A stretch of DNA of 64,000 nucleotides, taken from contig NZ_OY760503.1 of assembly GCF_963663645.1 (NCBI RefSeq), forward strand, positions 2,773,401 to 2,837,400, written 5' to 3'. The notes below the pieces were generated by a model. That model was given only the letters and a program-made list of their open reading frames with translations. It did not search any database and was not told where the DNA came from. Numbering within the stretch: position 1 is the stretch's first letter; the number at the start of each line of letters is the position of its first letter. The stretch is from an uncultured Trichococcus sp. (lineage in GTDB: Bacteria; Bacillota; Bacilli; Lactobacillales; Aerococcaceae). Shown here one piece after another: positions 42,324 through 51,199 of this stretch. The position numbers and the translations under genes were made by a program.

Positions 42324-43070
42324 CTATCTAGCCATTTGAGTTGTGAAACGGGCCAAAAAGGCTTTGGTCCGCTCTTCTTTTGTTTGTTCAAACACTGCTT
42401 TTGGTGTTCCTTGTTCAACAATTTGGCCATTCTCCATAAAGATGATTTTGTCCGACACTTCATAAGCGAATTTCATCTCATGCGTCACCAGCACCATCGT
42501 TGCGCCAGTTTCTGCGATGTCTCTCAGGAGCGTCAGCGTTTGTCCGACCAATTCCGGATCCAATGCTGAGGTCGGTTCATCGAACAAGATCACTTTCGGA
42601 TTCAACGCCAAGGCCCGCGCAATCCCGATCCGTTGCTGTTGGCCGCCGGATAATTGGCTGGGATAAAAATCTTGGCGTTCGGTCAGGCCCACTTGTTCCA
42701 ACAAAGCATCCGCTACTTCATACGCTTCCTGCTTTGTTGTTTTTTTCGTCAGCAAAAGTGGCATCACAATATTTTCGCGCGCTGTCTTATTATGGAACAA
42801 CGCATAATTTTGAAAGACCATCGCGGTTTGGCGTTGGTGCGCCAAAATTTCCTTTGGATTGGCTTTATTTACGATCGTTTCGGTCTCCCCCAACAGAATG
42901 CTGCCTTCATCCGCCCGTTCCAAAAAATTCAGACAGCGGAGAAAAGTTGTTTTGCCGGAACCGCTTGGCCCCAGAAGGGTGACAACTTCCCCTTTGGCGA
43001 CATCCATATCGATGCCTTTGAGGACTTCCTGCTTACCGAAGCGCTTGTGGATATTGCGTACTTCCATCAT
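42324..43070 (-). CDS. Amino-acid ABC transporter ATP-binding protein (first copy)
   Basis: 248 residues, polar amino-acid uptake type. Walker [10 protein letters not shown], signature LSGGQQQRI, Walker [13 protein letters not shown], switch VTHEM. Overlaps the upstream permease stop by 4 bp (ATGA), a sign of translational coupling. It powers the two permeases upstream. Confidence 0.94.
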   Translation of the reverse strand: MMEVRNIHKRFGKQEVLKGIDMDVAKGEVVTLLGPSGSGKTTFLRCLNFLERADEGSILLGETETIVNKANPKEILAHQRQTAMVFQNYALFHNKTARENIVMPLLLTKKTTKQEAYEVADALLEQVGLTERQDFYPSQLSGGQQQRIGIARALALNPKVILFDEPTSALDPELVGQTLTLLRDIAETGATMVLVTHEMKFAYEVSDKIIFMENGQIVEQGTPKAVFEQTKEERTKAFLARFTTQMAR

Positions 43071-43777
43071 AAAATCGCCCTCCTCAATTTACGGGTCATG
43101 CGCTGTTCAAGGAGTTGCGCACCTTTTTCGATCACCAGGCTGATTCCCCAATATATGACCGCAACCGCCACATAGGCTTCCAGGAAGCGGTAGTTTTGCT
43201 GGGCTGTGATCTTCGCAGCTGCAAACACATCGACGACACTGACCATCGAGGCTAAGGAAGAAGCCTTAACCAAGCCAATCAACAGATTGCTGAACATCGG
43301 TAAAGAGATCGGGATTGCTTGCGGCAACAGAACCCGGCGAATCGTTTGAAGGTCGGTCATGCCCATCGATTTGGCGGCATCGAACTGCCCTTTTTTGATA
43401 GCCGCAAATGCCCCGCGAAAAATTTCGCTACTGTTGATCGTGGCCAATAGCGTCAATGCGGAAATGGCAATCCATACCATGTTGAAGTCTCTGAACCGAA
43501 GCGACCAGTTCATGGATTCCGACCAAACATCAAACTGTTTGGAAGCGACCAGGTACAGAGCGAGAATGATCAATACCATCGGGATGCCTTTCAATAAAGT
43601 GACAGCCACTTGGAAAAATTGGCTCAGTCCTTTGATACGATATAGCCGGATCAGCGCTATCCCTAACCCTAAAATAACGCCGATGACGATCGCTGTTATG
43701 GCCATGAATAATGTTGTGCCAATGTATTGGCTTGCTACTTTCAATGATTGGATCATCACCTCAAATTTGAAACTCAT
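43067..43777 (-). CDS. Amino-acid ABC transporter permease (HisM/GlnP type), second
   Basis: About 236 residues with five helices and the cytoplasmic EAA loop [24 protein letters not shown]. The start at 43777 (MSFKFEVM) is preferred for spacing from AAAGG, but the ATG three codons earlier is possible. With the permease at 44608 it may form a heterodimer. Confidence 0.92.
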   Translation of the reverse strand: MSFKFEVMIQSLKVASQYIGTTLFMAITAIVIGVILGLGIALIRLYRIKGLSQFFQVAVTLLKGIPMVLIILALYLVASKQFDVWSESMNWSLRFRDFNMVWIAISALTLLATINSSEIFRGAFAAIKKGQFDAAKSMGMTDLQTIRRVLLPQAIPISLPMFSNLLIGLVKASSLASMVSVVDVFAAAKITAQQNYRFLEAYVAVAVIYWGISLVIEKGAQLLEQRMTRKLRRAIL

Positions 43778-43792
43778 GGCCCTCATCCTTTC

Positions 43793-44611
43793 TTATTCTG
43801 GAACGTAATCACCATCTAGATATTCTTCGGAAAGTTCCTTGATGGTTCCATCCGCTTTTAATTCCTCTAACGCTGTGTTCACGGCATCGATGAAGGCTTG
43901 ATCGGCTTCTTTATTGAAGAGCAGGTAAGCATCCGAATTATGGACCGGTTCACTGCCGATCGCTAAGTTTTCATCGAAGGAACGGTTCCAGTTATCTACT
44001 TGATATTTTGGTGCCAAAGATGCATCGACGGCTCCTGAAGTAATCGCCTGGACGATCTGTTCGTTGTTGTATTCGCCATAAACCAATTCAAAAGCATCGG
44101 GATTTTCTTCCAGATACGTTTCAGCCATTGCTGCCTGGTTAGTTGCCGTTGTGGCGTAGACTTTTTTCCCGGCAAGATCGTCGAAGGACTCATAAACCGT
44201 TCCTGCATCCGGATCAGAGACAATGTACGTATCCCATACCACGTAACCGACATCCCCGTAGACAAATTTTTCCTGTCGCTCTGCATTTATTTCATATTCA
44301 AAAGCAGCCATCTCAACTTTTCCGCTCTCCAGATTGGACAATGTTGTCGGGAAATCCGCGCCTTCAAAAGTGAACGTGTAATCCGTCAGCTTTTCATCAA
44401 TGGCTTTCACTACAGCGACATCATAACCATCATATTCACCATTTTCATCCAAATAAGCATATGGCAGTGCTTCATTCCCTGTACCTACTTTAATCTCTGT
44501 CGCGCCGCTGTCTGCTGCACTCTCAGTTTCAGCAGAGCCGCTGCCGCACCCAGCCAAGATAACCCCTGCCATCAATAAACTTGCTCCGAATCCCACTGTT
44601 GACTTTTTCAT
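43793..44611 (-). CDS. Amino-acid-binding lipoprotein of the ABC importer
   Basis: 272 residues. MKKSTVGFGASLLMAGVILAGCGSG shows a signal peptide with lipobox (LAGC). The family 3 solute-binding fold follows (LPYAYLDENGEYDGYDVAVVKAIDEKL, with the conserved Asp, then a helix-rich end). Members bind polar, branched or sulfur amino acids; the ligand cannot be read. It lies between the two permease genes, and its ATG overlaps the upstream stop by 4 bp. Confidence 0.93.
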   Translation of the reverse strand: MKKSTVGFGASLLMAGVILAGCGSGSAETESAADSGATEIKVGTGNEALPYAYLDENGEYDGYDVAVVKAIDEKLTDYTFTFEGADFPTTLSNLESGKVEMAAFEYEINAERQEKFVYGDVGYVVWDTYIVSDPDAGTVYESFDDLAGKKVYATTATNQAAMAETYLEENPDAFELVYGEYNNEQIVQAITSGAVDASLAPKYQVDNWNRSFDENLAIGSEPVHNSDAYLLFNKEADQAFIDAVNTALEELKADGTIKELSEEYLDGDYVPE

Positions 44612-45399
44612 AATAATTCCTCCTTCAAATTTGTCTCGATTTTTTGAACCTTTTTCAATTGAACCTCTTTATTTTTATTAAGGAATAATCTGGGCAGTTG
44701 GAACGACGATTTTTTTGCTTCTGTGAAATTCATCCGTTTCTCCAACACGTCAAAGACTCTTTCAAGAATAACGCTCAACGTAATGAACAGAATTGCCGCG
44801 CCTACATAGCCTTCCAAGGTGTGGTAGGTCACGGCACCAATGGCCCGCGCTTTTCCTACCACATCCACGATCCCGATCGTAAATGCCAACGATGTATCCT
44901 GCAGCAACGCGACGGTCGTTGTGCCAAACGAGGGTAACGCCACGACAACAACTTGCGGAAGAATGACCCGCAGGTACATTTGCGACTTCGTCAGTCCACA
45001 TGCGATGCTGGCTTCTTTCTGCGTGATCGGTACACTCAAGATTGCGGCTCGAATGGTTTCTGATTGAAACGCTGCGGTATTCAATCCGTACGTAATGTAG
45101 ATGAAAATAATTTTGTCCCATGATGACACATCAATCTGGATCGCCTGTAAGAGGCTGGGCACACCGTAATAAACGATGTATAGCTGGACAAGAATCGGCG
45201 TCCCGCGAATGAAGGAAACAAATACTGCGGCTATCTGATTCAATATCGGTATTTTTTCCACCCGTATGAACGCTATAAAACTTCCTAACACCAAGCCTAC
45301 AAGAGTCGCAATGCCTACAATCAACAAGGTCACGGGCAACGCACTGAGAATTTTTGGAAAAAACTCCCATACTAGATCCCAACTAAAGAAACTTGACAT
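44608..45399 (-). CDS. Amino-acid ABC transporter permease, first
   Basis: 263 residues, five-helix HisM/GlnP-type permease with the EAA loop GLTKSQMYLRVILPQVVVVALPSF. The start at 45399 (MSSFFSWDL) follows GGGAGGAGGG; the longer frame would begin inside that site. It is the first gene of the operon, which continues without a gap above 25 bp down to the MFS gene at 38124. Confidence 0.92.
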   Translation of the reverse strand: MSSFFSWDLVWEFFPKILSALPVTLLIVGIATLVGLVLGSFIAFIRVEKIPILNQIAAVFVSFIRGTPILVQLYIVYYGVPSLLQAIQIDVSSWDKIIFIYITYGLNTAAFQSETIRAAILSVPITQKEASIACGLTKSQMYLRVILPQVVVVALPSFGTTTVALLQDTSLAFTIGIVDVVGKARAIGAVTYHTLEGYVGAAILFITLSVILERVFDVLEKRMNFTEAKKSSFQLPRLFLNKNKEVQLKKVQKIETNLKEELL

Positions 45400-45673
45400 T
45401 TTATTCCCTCCTCCCACATTTCGTTAAATTCATTACCGTCAGAACTTTCTGAACTTCTTGAATTTCCAATAGAATACATCACCATCCACTGCTTCCACAA
45501 TATGCCGGGGCTTTTCTATAATTTAATTCGTAAATATCGTGCTTTTGATTATGAAAATAAAAAATGAAGCGTAACCATGATTAGATTATTTTGTGGGGAA
45601 AGTGAGTGGGGTTCGTTTTTCTCGCAAGGCAAACTCATATATAAGAGTTCGATTTTTGTTATTCTACATTTGG
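45400..45673. other. Leader region of the amino-acid operon
   Basis: About 270 bp without a gene. A 60-codon plus-strand frame at 45577 has no ribosome site and no match in my memory. I looked for a T-box (AGGGTGGNACCGCG) and did not find it. The operon promoter must be here but I could not place it with confidence. Confidence 0.4.
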
Positions 45674-45732
45674 TAAGTAAAAAAATAGCCGAATACCCGC
45701 GAAAAAAATCGCATGATATCCAGCTATTTATG
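45674..45732 (-). terminator. Terminator of the ABC-three-component-like operon
   Basis: On the minus strand AAATAGC pairs with GCTATTT, enclosing an inner GCGA/TCGC stem with a T-rich loop, and the structure ends in a run of seven T. It starts 59 bp after the last gene of the operon. Confidence 0.7.
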
Positions 45733-45790
45733 GTGCATACAAAAGGGCCGTTCCCCTAAAAATTCATGCTATAATTTACAGAATATTTGG

Positions 45791-48058
45791 TCATTTCAAA
45801 TATTCAAGCTGTAAATTTTTTCTGGAAAATGGAATACCAGCTTGATTGTACTTATAGTAAAACATTGCTGTTTTATCTAGTTCGTGAGTTGATATAAATA
45901 TTTGATTATCGCGAAATTCCTGAGTTAACAAATCAACAAATGAATGGGCACTTAAGTCATCGATTGATTGTAGTGGGTCATCAATCATAAACAATTTCAC
46001 ACCTTTATTAGATAAATAGGTTTTTTGTACCGCTAGCATAATCGAAATCATTAACCCATTTAATTGTCCAGCACTTAACATGTTGACCACGTCATGATTG
46101 ATTTCACCCGATATAAACTCAATTCTTCTATCGTCAATTTTTGCTTCAATCCCTAGCCCCATTGGAGAGGTTTGCATAATACGTCCACTTATTATAAATA
46201 GCGGCACTTTGATGTCTTCCAAGAAATCAGTATTGTACTCATGTATACATTGATTATAAACTGAGCGTAAATGGGTAATCTCGTCAATTGTTGCTTGACA
46301 ACGGTTTTCTGCAGAGTCTTTCTGTGATTCGAGTTCTTGCTTATATTTCTCTTCAATAGATTTCAACATTCGTCCTTGATTATTTCTTGTCTGAACCAAA
46401 TATTCTTTTTTATCTAGAATGTCTTTAGAACTTATGAGGGAAACCTGATTGTCAAAGTATTGCTGTGAAATAGTTGAAAATTCGACAATATCCGTTGTTG
46501 TCAATTCTGACTTGAGTGGAAGAAGCTTCTTTTGAATTTCTTCCATTATTATTGGATAAACTTCTTTAAATGGTCGTTGATTGTCTCGTAAATTAACCGA
46601 TAATGCAAGCCCATCATATACTTCTTCGAACTGCTCAGTATTTATTCCAAACAGACCACTAAATTGTTCAAATTCTTTTACCAATGTTAGGTGACTTGCT
46701 ACATGTGAATCAATCTCTGGAACGAAATGTTCTAGAATGAATTGGTCTCTTAATTCCCTTTGTTTATTTATTTCCTTCGAAAGATCGGATTCATTTTCAC
46801 TGATAGTTTTTGAAAGTTCAACGTACAATTCAAGTAAACTATTCTCTGCTCTACCACAATAAGGACAAACATCCTCATCAAGATAATGATCGTCCTCATG
46901 TACGTTCTTCAAATTATTTCTAGCAGCAATCAATTTATTTTTTTGTAAGTTCTTACCCGACAGATTTTTTTCTTTACTTTGAACTATTAAATTAAAATCA
47001 TTAATGATCTGTAGGGAGTCTTTAAATACTGAATCAAATAATTCGTTCTCATATTGCACTTCCGCATTTGCACTGAATAATTGCTTAATTGATTCGAATT
47101 GTTTCAATTGGCTAATTTCTTTTTGTCTTCTTTTTAAATTGGACACCTTTTCTTCATAAAAAACTGCCTCATAGAATTTTTTATCATATTTATAAATATT
47201 ACTGATTTTCTCATTGTTCTTATAATTAATGAAATCTATTTGATTACTAATATATTTCTCGATTTGAGACAAAGAATGTAGATATCTCTCTATTTTTGTA
47301 ATATCTACAATTTCTACATCAAAATCAAACTTTTTATCCAGAAAGAGTCGTTTATATGTTATTTTAGGGAATTCTTCATTCTCAGTATTCACCAATTTAG
47401 TATAGTCAGCAATCTTTTGTTCTACTGCCTTAATTCTGTTATCGAAGTTAGCAGTCATTTCTTTCTTCTTGCCGATTAATAAGGTCCTAACTTCACCAAG
47501 ATATTGTTCATTAGCTTCATCACCTTCAGTTCCTGTAATTGCACTGAAAGTATCTTTTCGTTTTTTATATGGTAACTTCAAAAATTGTAATGAATCATTT
47601 TGGGATATATACATACCTACATTAAATACGCTTGCTGAAAAACCAAAAAACTCAAATAATTCTTCTTGCCGAATTCTCCTCGACTCTGCCTCACCTTGAG
47701 ATGTCATTTCAATAGTCGAAGCTTTAGTATCATTATAACTAGCCCAATTAAATATTCTTTTCAGACAATAGACACCTTTATCCTTTACGTTCACCTCTGC
47801 AATAATGACGGTATCTTCTTCAATATTTTTAGCTACACTACTTAAAGATTCACTACCTCTATTATAAAGTGAACTAAAAAAATGTCCCAACTCTCCTGTC
47901 AGTAGTAATTCAATTGCATCAAAAAAGGTTGTTTTCCCATAACCGTTTGGTCCATCAAAAATTGTAATCATATGTTCTTTTAAGTCGATAGTTAGAGGAT
48001 CGTTTGAAGTAAAACTTCTCAAATTGTAGATCTCGATACTCTGTATTTTAAAATTCAT
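45791..48058 (-). CDS. Rad50/SMC-like AAA ATPase of an ABC-three-component-type system
   Basis: About 755 residues. Walker A GPNGYGKTT lies near residue 40. Long coiled-coil arms flank a zinc-hook-like CPYCGRAE (about 400), and the C-terminal head has an ABC-type signature MLSAGQLNG, Walker B LFMIDDPLQSID and a switch His in IFISTHELD. This is the plan of Rad50-like ATPases that hold or sense DNA. The ATG at 48058 follows AGGTGAT; a GTG three codons earlier is also possible. The gene overlaps the 3' end of the middle gene. AT-rich and unlike the sugar loci in base content, so probably acquired. The likely role is the ATPase of an anti-phage system. Confidence 0.85.
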   Translation of the reverse strand: MNFKIQSIEIYNLRSFTSNDPLTIDLKEHMITIFDGPNGYGKTTFFDAIELLLTGELGHFFSSLYNRGSESLSSVAKNIEEDTVIIAEVNVKDKGVYCLKRIFNWASYNDTKASTIEMTSQGEAESRRIRQEELFEFFGFSASVFNVGMYISQNDSLQFLKLPYKKRKDTFSAITGTEGDEANEQYLGEVRTLLIGKKKEMTANFDNRIKAVEQKIADYTKLVNTENEEFPKITYKRLFLDKKFDFDVEIVDITKIERYLHSLSQIEKYISNQIDFINYKNNEKISNIYKYDKKFYEAVFYEEKVSNLKRRQKEISQLKQFESIKQLFSANAEVQYENELFDSVFKDSLQIINDFNLIVQSKEKNLSGKNLQKNKLIAARNNLKNVHEDDHYLDEDVCPYCGRAENSLLELYVELSKTISENESDLSKEINKQRELRDQFILEHFVPEIDSHVASHLTLVKEFEQFSGLFGINTEQFEEVYDGLALSVNLRDNQRPFKEVYPIIMEEIQKKLLPLKSELTTTDIVEFSTISQQYFDNQVSLISSKDILDKKEYLVQTRNNQGRMLKSIEEKYKQELESQKDSAENRCQATIDEITHLRSVYNQCIHEYNTDFLEDIKVPLFIISGRIMQTSPMGLGIEAKIDDRRIEFISGEINHDVVNMLSAGQLNGLMISIMLAVQKTYLSNKGVKLFMIDDPLQSIDDLSAHSFVDLLTQEFRDNQIFISTHELDKTAMFYYKYNQAGIPFSRKNLQLEYLK

Positions 48059-48755
48059 AATCATCACCTACTATTTCTTTGAATAGGTTGTTAGCTATTT
48101 CTTCTGGTGATGTTTTTCCGCACCAAGATATCAAGTTACCATTGAGTTTTGTTAACTTATCTTGATTTTCTCTTCCCACTATGTTTCTTATCACTCTATT
48201 TTGAATAGAATCAAATTGAATTTCAGCGAAATTCAATTTGATAATTGGAACTTTTATCGCTAGCCTCAACAATAATTGAGAATGTAATTCACTATTTAAG
48301 CTTGCTAAACTCTCATTTCCCCAAAATTCGTTCTTTTTTTTCATCAATGGTAATTTTTCTTCAACTGCTTTTATCTCTGCTTCGGTAAAGAGGCATACAT
48401 ATTTTTTAAACATATATTCATTTTCTTCAATTCTAATAATAAATTTTTTTAAATAGTCAACATGTGTCTCAACTTTTGAAAGAAATACTACATACGTGTC
48501 TTGTGCAATATAACTAGGATGTATTATCTCTAAACCTAATTCTGCTGCACTGAGTATCTTCTCTGCAACTTGTGCACTTGACTCTTCTACCAATTCATCA
48601 AAATAGTAAAAAAGATAATTTCGACCATCAGCTATTTTATAAAAAGCAAATGAATTTGTTTCACTTCCTTCAAGGTCCCACCAGTTTCCCTCTAACAACG
48701 GCAGTTTATTCACATTATCAATTATTCTTTCCAGTTCCTTATTCACGTTTATCAC
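48048..48755 (-). CDS. Middle component of the ABC-three-component-type system
   Basis: 235 residues, no known catalytic motif. Mixed alpha/beta with SETNSFAFYKIADGRNYLFYYFDE and TYVVFLSKVE. Its size, its place between an ABC ATPase and a nuclease-like gene, and its overlaps with both (17 and 11 to 20 bp) fit the middle-component proteins described for ABC-three-component conflict systems. The start is a GTG (48755 or 48746). Function unknown; I assign it mainly by context. Confidence 0.6.
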   Translation of the reverse strand: MINVNKELERIIDNVNKLPLLEGNWWDLEGSETNSFAFYKIADGRNYLFYYFDELVEESSAQVAEKILSAAELGLEIIHPSYIAQDTYVVFLSKVETHVDYLKKFIIRIEENEYMFKKYVCLFTEAEIKAVEEKLPLMKKKNEFWGNESLASLNSELHSQLLLRLAIKVPIIKLNFAEIQFDSIQNRVIRNIVGRENQDKLTKLNGNLISWCGKTSPEEIANNLFKEIVGDDYEF

Positions 48756-50484
48756 TCTTTTCCTTTAAATCAGAAATTAGACTCATTTTATCAACAAGAG
48801 TGAAATTTACTTCCTGGACTGCCACCGCTTTTCCAAAGGAATTCACACCATCTTCTTCGAGTATTCTTTTTTCCATTTCCTTATAGTTGGTAATATTTTC
48901 TTCTAAAATATTTTTAGATTTAAAATGAGGACTTTCTACAGTCAATGCTTTGCCATCTATCACTTTTCTAATTGAAATATTTTGCCTAATTTTTGATAGT
49001 GTTGTTGAGATGGCTACCTCTTCAATGTCGTTTCTAAAATTCATCAAAGTAGGAATTATGTGGTTGTCTTCCCCCATATCAATCATATGATAGTTAGCCT
49101 CTCGTCGGTAATTGTTAATGTCAGCAAATTGGAATTGATACAACAGACTATTTAACTGATCTTCAGCAAAAACCTGACTAAGAAGACTAATTTGCCGTTC
49201 TGTTCTTCCATCTACAATTATGTCTGGTTTCAATACTTGAGCATAGTCGATTAAATCAGTTAGCAGAAAATTATCTTTCATCGCTTCAAGAGGGCAGGTA
49301 TCACAATTGTAATAACGATGAGTACGCTTGCATGATTCACATCTTTTAGTAATCATCTCATCAAGAACCTCACAGCTATCTTGATATATAGCCTCATATG
49401 CTTCGAATAAAGCATTTTTTTTTAGTTCTGTGTATGATTTTTTTACTTCAAGCCAGATATCTCTGTATAGACAAAGTTGATATCCCTTACCTGAGTTATG
49501 AATTTCGTGGACTCTATTATCTAACAAACCACATAGATATTCATACACTATTTTGACTTTATAATCATCATTTGGTTGTTGCATTTTTATTAGTAGCTTA
49601 ACCAATTCCGCTTTAATCGCCTCAGTTATGCCTAACAAACCTAAACAATTGTCTTCATACAGATATAAAGACACTCCACAGTCCTGTTTCCAGTTTCTAA
49701 TTGGAGCAGCTGACATGAGCAAACACTTGGCCTTCTCAGGATTTCCACCTTCATTTCTATGGTCATTCAACTGTTTTATAGCCTTCTTATAATTACTATA
49801 TGTTTCAGCAGCCAGGGTAGCCTTAACCTGAACATACTCAATTGGAATAGCTTGCTCATACAAAACAAAATCCTCTCTTAATTCTATTTCAATTGAGTAC
49901 CTCTTCAATTGGAGTATCAGATTGTCTTCATCCATATCTTCTTTCCATAGTTTATTTATCTGTTGAATTGCCCTTAGAATAATACCTTTTCCTTGGTAAT
50001 TAAAACCACTCCATGAAGGAATAGCATCATTATCGTTAAATGACTTATTACCTATTGGAACCCCACCAAATTCTTGTTTGTAGTTATTAACTAACAACTC
50101 TTTTTGTTTAACTGATTCTTCTGTTTCACAAAATGATATATAGAAATCTGGACGATCCACGATTTGCCAAATAACTTTCGCGCTTTTAGGTGTAAAATCT
50201 GTAGCAGAACATCCATGATTATCGTTAAAGAAGTCTCTGACACTTTTATACATATTATTTGTACTTGCAATTAAAATTATTCTTTTATCAGTGCAATCGT
50301 AATGCTCTTGAAGTTTGATGTTAGAAACTAAATTATGTCCGACAGTCGTGGTATATAAAAATTCAACCTCTTTCGGTTCATTAAATGCAATTGCATAAAC
50401 ACCTTCAATCTGATCTAAACTAGAAAATTGTCCTAAGAACTCTTCAACGCAAATCCATTCTGCAAAAGCAACAACATCAATCAC
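48739..50484 (-). CDS. Nuclease-like effector of the ABC-three-component-type system
   Basis: 581 residues. After an N-terminal domain (1-150) of unknown fold, residues 157-221 read WSGFNYQGK ... IEIELREDF ... EYVQVKA, the arrangement of restriction-endonuclease-like (PD-(D/E)xK) domains also seen in Cap4-type effectors: a YQG entry helix, an E/D strand and a QVK strand. A zinc-ribbon pattern CESC-x8-CDTC is at 382-397. The rest is helical. GTG start with AAGGAGG 10 bp upstream; it is the first gene of the three-gene operon. I infer a DNA-targeting toxin controlled by the ATPase. The domain assignment is from motif reading only. Confidence 0.68.
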   Translation of the reverse strand: MIDVVAFAEWICVEEFLGQFSSLDQIEGVYAIAFNEPKEVEFLYTTTVGHNLVSNIKLQEHYDCTDKRIILIASTNNMYKSVRDFFNDNHGCSATDFTPKSAKVIWQIVDRPDFYISFCETEESVKQKELLVNNYKQEFGGVPIGNKSFNDNDAIPSWSGFNYQGKGIILRAIQQINKLWKEDMDEDNLILQLKRYSIEIELREDFVLYEQAIPIEYVQVKATLAAETYSNYKKAIKQLNDHRNEGGNPEKAKCLLMSAAPIRNWKQDCGVSLYLYEDNCLGLLGITEAIKAELVKLLIKMQQPNDDYKVKIVYEYLCGLLDNRVHEIHNSGKGYQLCLYRDIWLEVKKSYTELKKNALFEAYEAIYQDSCEVLDEMITKRCESCKRTHRYYNCDTCPLEAMKDNFLLTDLIDYAQVLKPDIIVDGRTERQISLLSQVFAEDQLNSLLYQFQFADINNYRREANYHMIDMGEDNHIIPTLMNFRNDIEEVAISTTLSKIRQNISIRKVIDGKALTVESPHFKSKNILEENITNYKEMEKRILEEDGVNSFGKAVAVQEVNFTLVDKMSLISDLKEKSDKRE

Positions 50485-51199
50485 TTTTTACATTCCTCCT
50501 TTAGTCTAATTCATAAAGATAATACATGTTTGTATATTTACCTCTTTATTTTGGTTAATTCTTCCCTCTCGAACTAATGAATCGACCTTTTAATATACCG
50601 TTACGGCGTTTTCAGTCATTAGGTTTGAATATTTATGATTTAATATATTTTTTAAGATTTCTAGAATTAGTTCAATATTATTTACTGTAAAATAATAGAT
50701 TAAAGTAAATATTATGTGCATTTTTTCCAATTTATTTTTGAATACTACATGTCAAAAAAAGCTAATTGTACATAAATTGGGTAAAAAAGGCATCGCACAT
50801 CTATACACACAAGTAGTCAATGACAAACCCTCTTTATTGGTTGACCAATTAAAGTAAACCCGTAACAGCTAGTGTATTCAACACAATCTTTCTTTATTGC
50901 TCCGCGGAGTTTATCGTAAATGAGAATTTTGCGGGGCCTGCCCTTAATGAACCAACTCTGCTGAATTTTCTAGTAGTAACGAACCATTAAGTCATGGGGA
51001 AACAAAAAGTGCTCACTCTCTCTACAATTAGTTGTTAAGGAGACCGACGTTTTTTAACGGAATTTCTTTTTTTATTCGAGTTCATTGGCTATGACCTTTT
51101 TTAATGGAGAATTAACATAAAAAACTAAATTTATTTTCTCTCTATAAATTTCAGCTTTTACTAAAATTTAGTTATTTGCAATCGAGACTGCAGTAATAT
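50485..51199. other. Non-coding stretch between the two defence loci
   Basis: 715 bp, mostly AT-rich, with one GC-richer patch near 50900-50950. On the minus strand about 50 codons (50815-50970) read without stops (SWFIKGRPRKILIYDKLRGA) and look gene-like, but have no start or recognisable family. They may be the tail of a decayed gene. The promoter of the three-gene operon should lie near 50490-50650. Confidence 0.35.
51148..51170 (+). repeat. Imperfect 23-bp direct repeat, left copy
   Basis: ATTTCAGCTTTTACTAAAAT and three further bases match 53371-53393 at 21 of 23 positions. The two copies flank the PIN-like gene about 2.2 kb apart. In such AT-rich DNA chance cannot be excluded. Confidence 0.35.

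Noticed and set aside
45400-45673. T-box or other riboswitch before the amino-acid operon
   Set aside because: The conserved T-box bases AGGGTGGNACCGCG are absent and no terminator/antiterminator pair was seen in the leader direction.
45577-45759. 60-codon plus-strand frame before the amino-acid operon
   Set aside because: No ribosome site and it runs into the terminator of the neighbouring operon.
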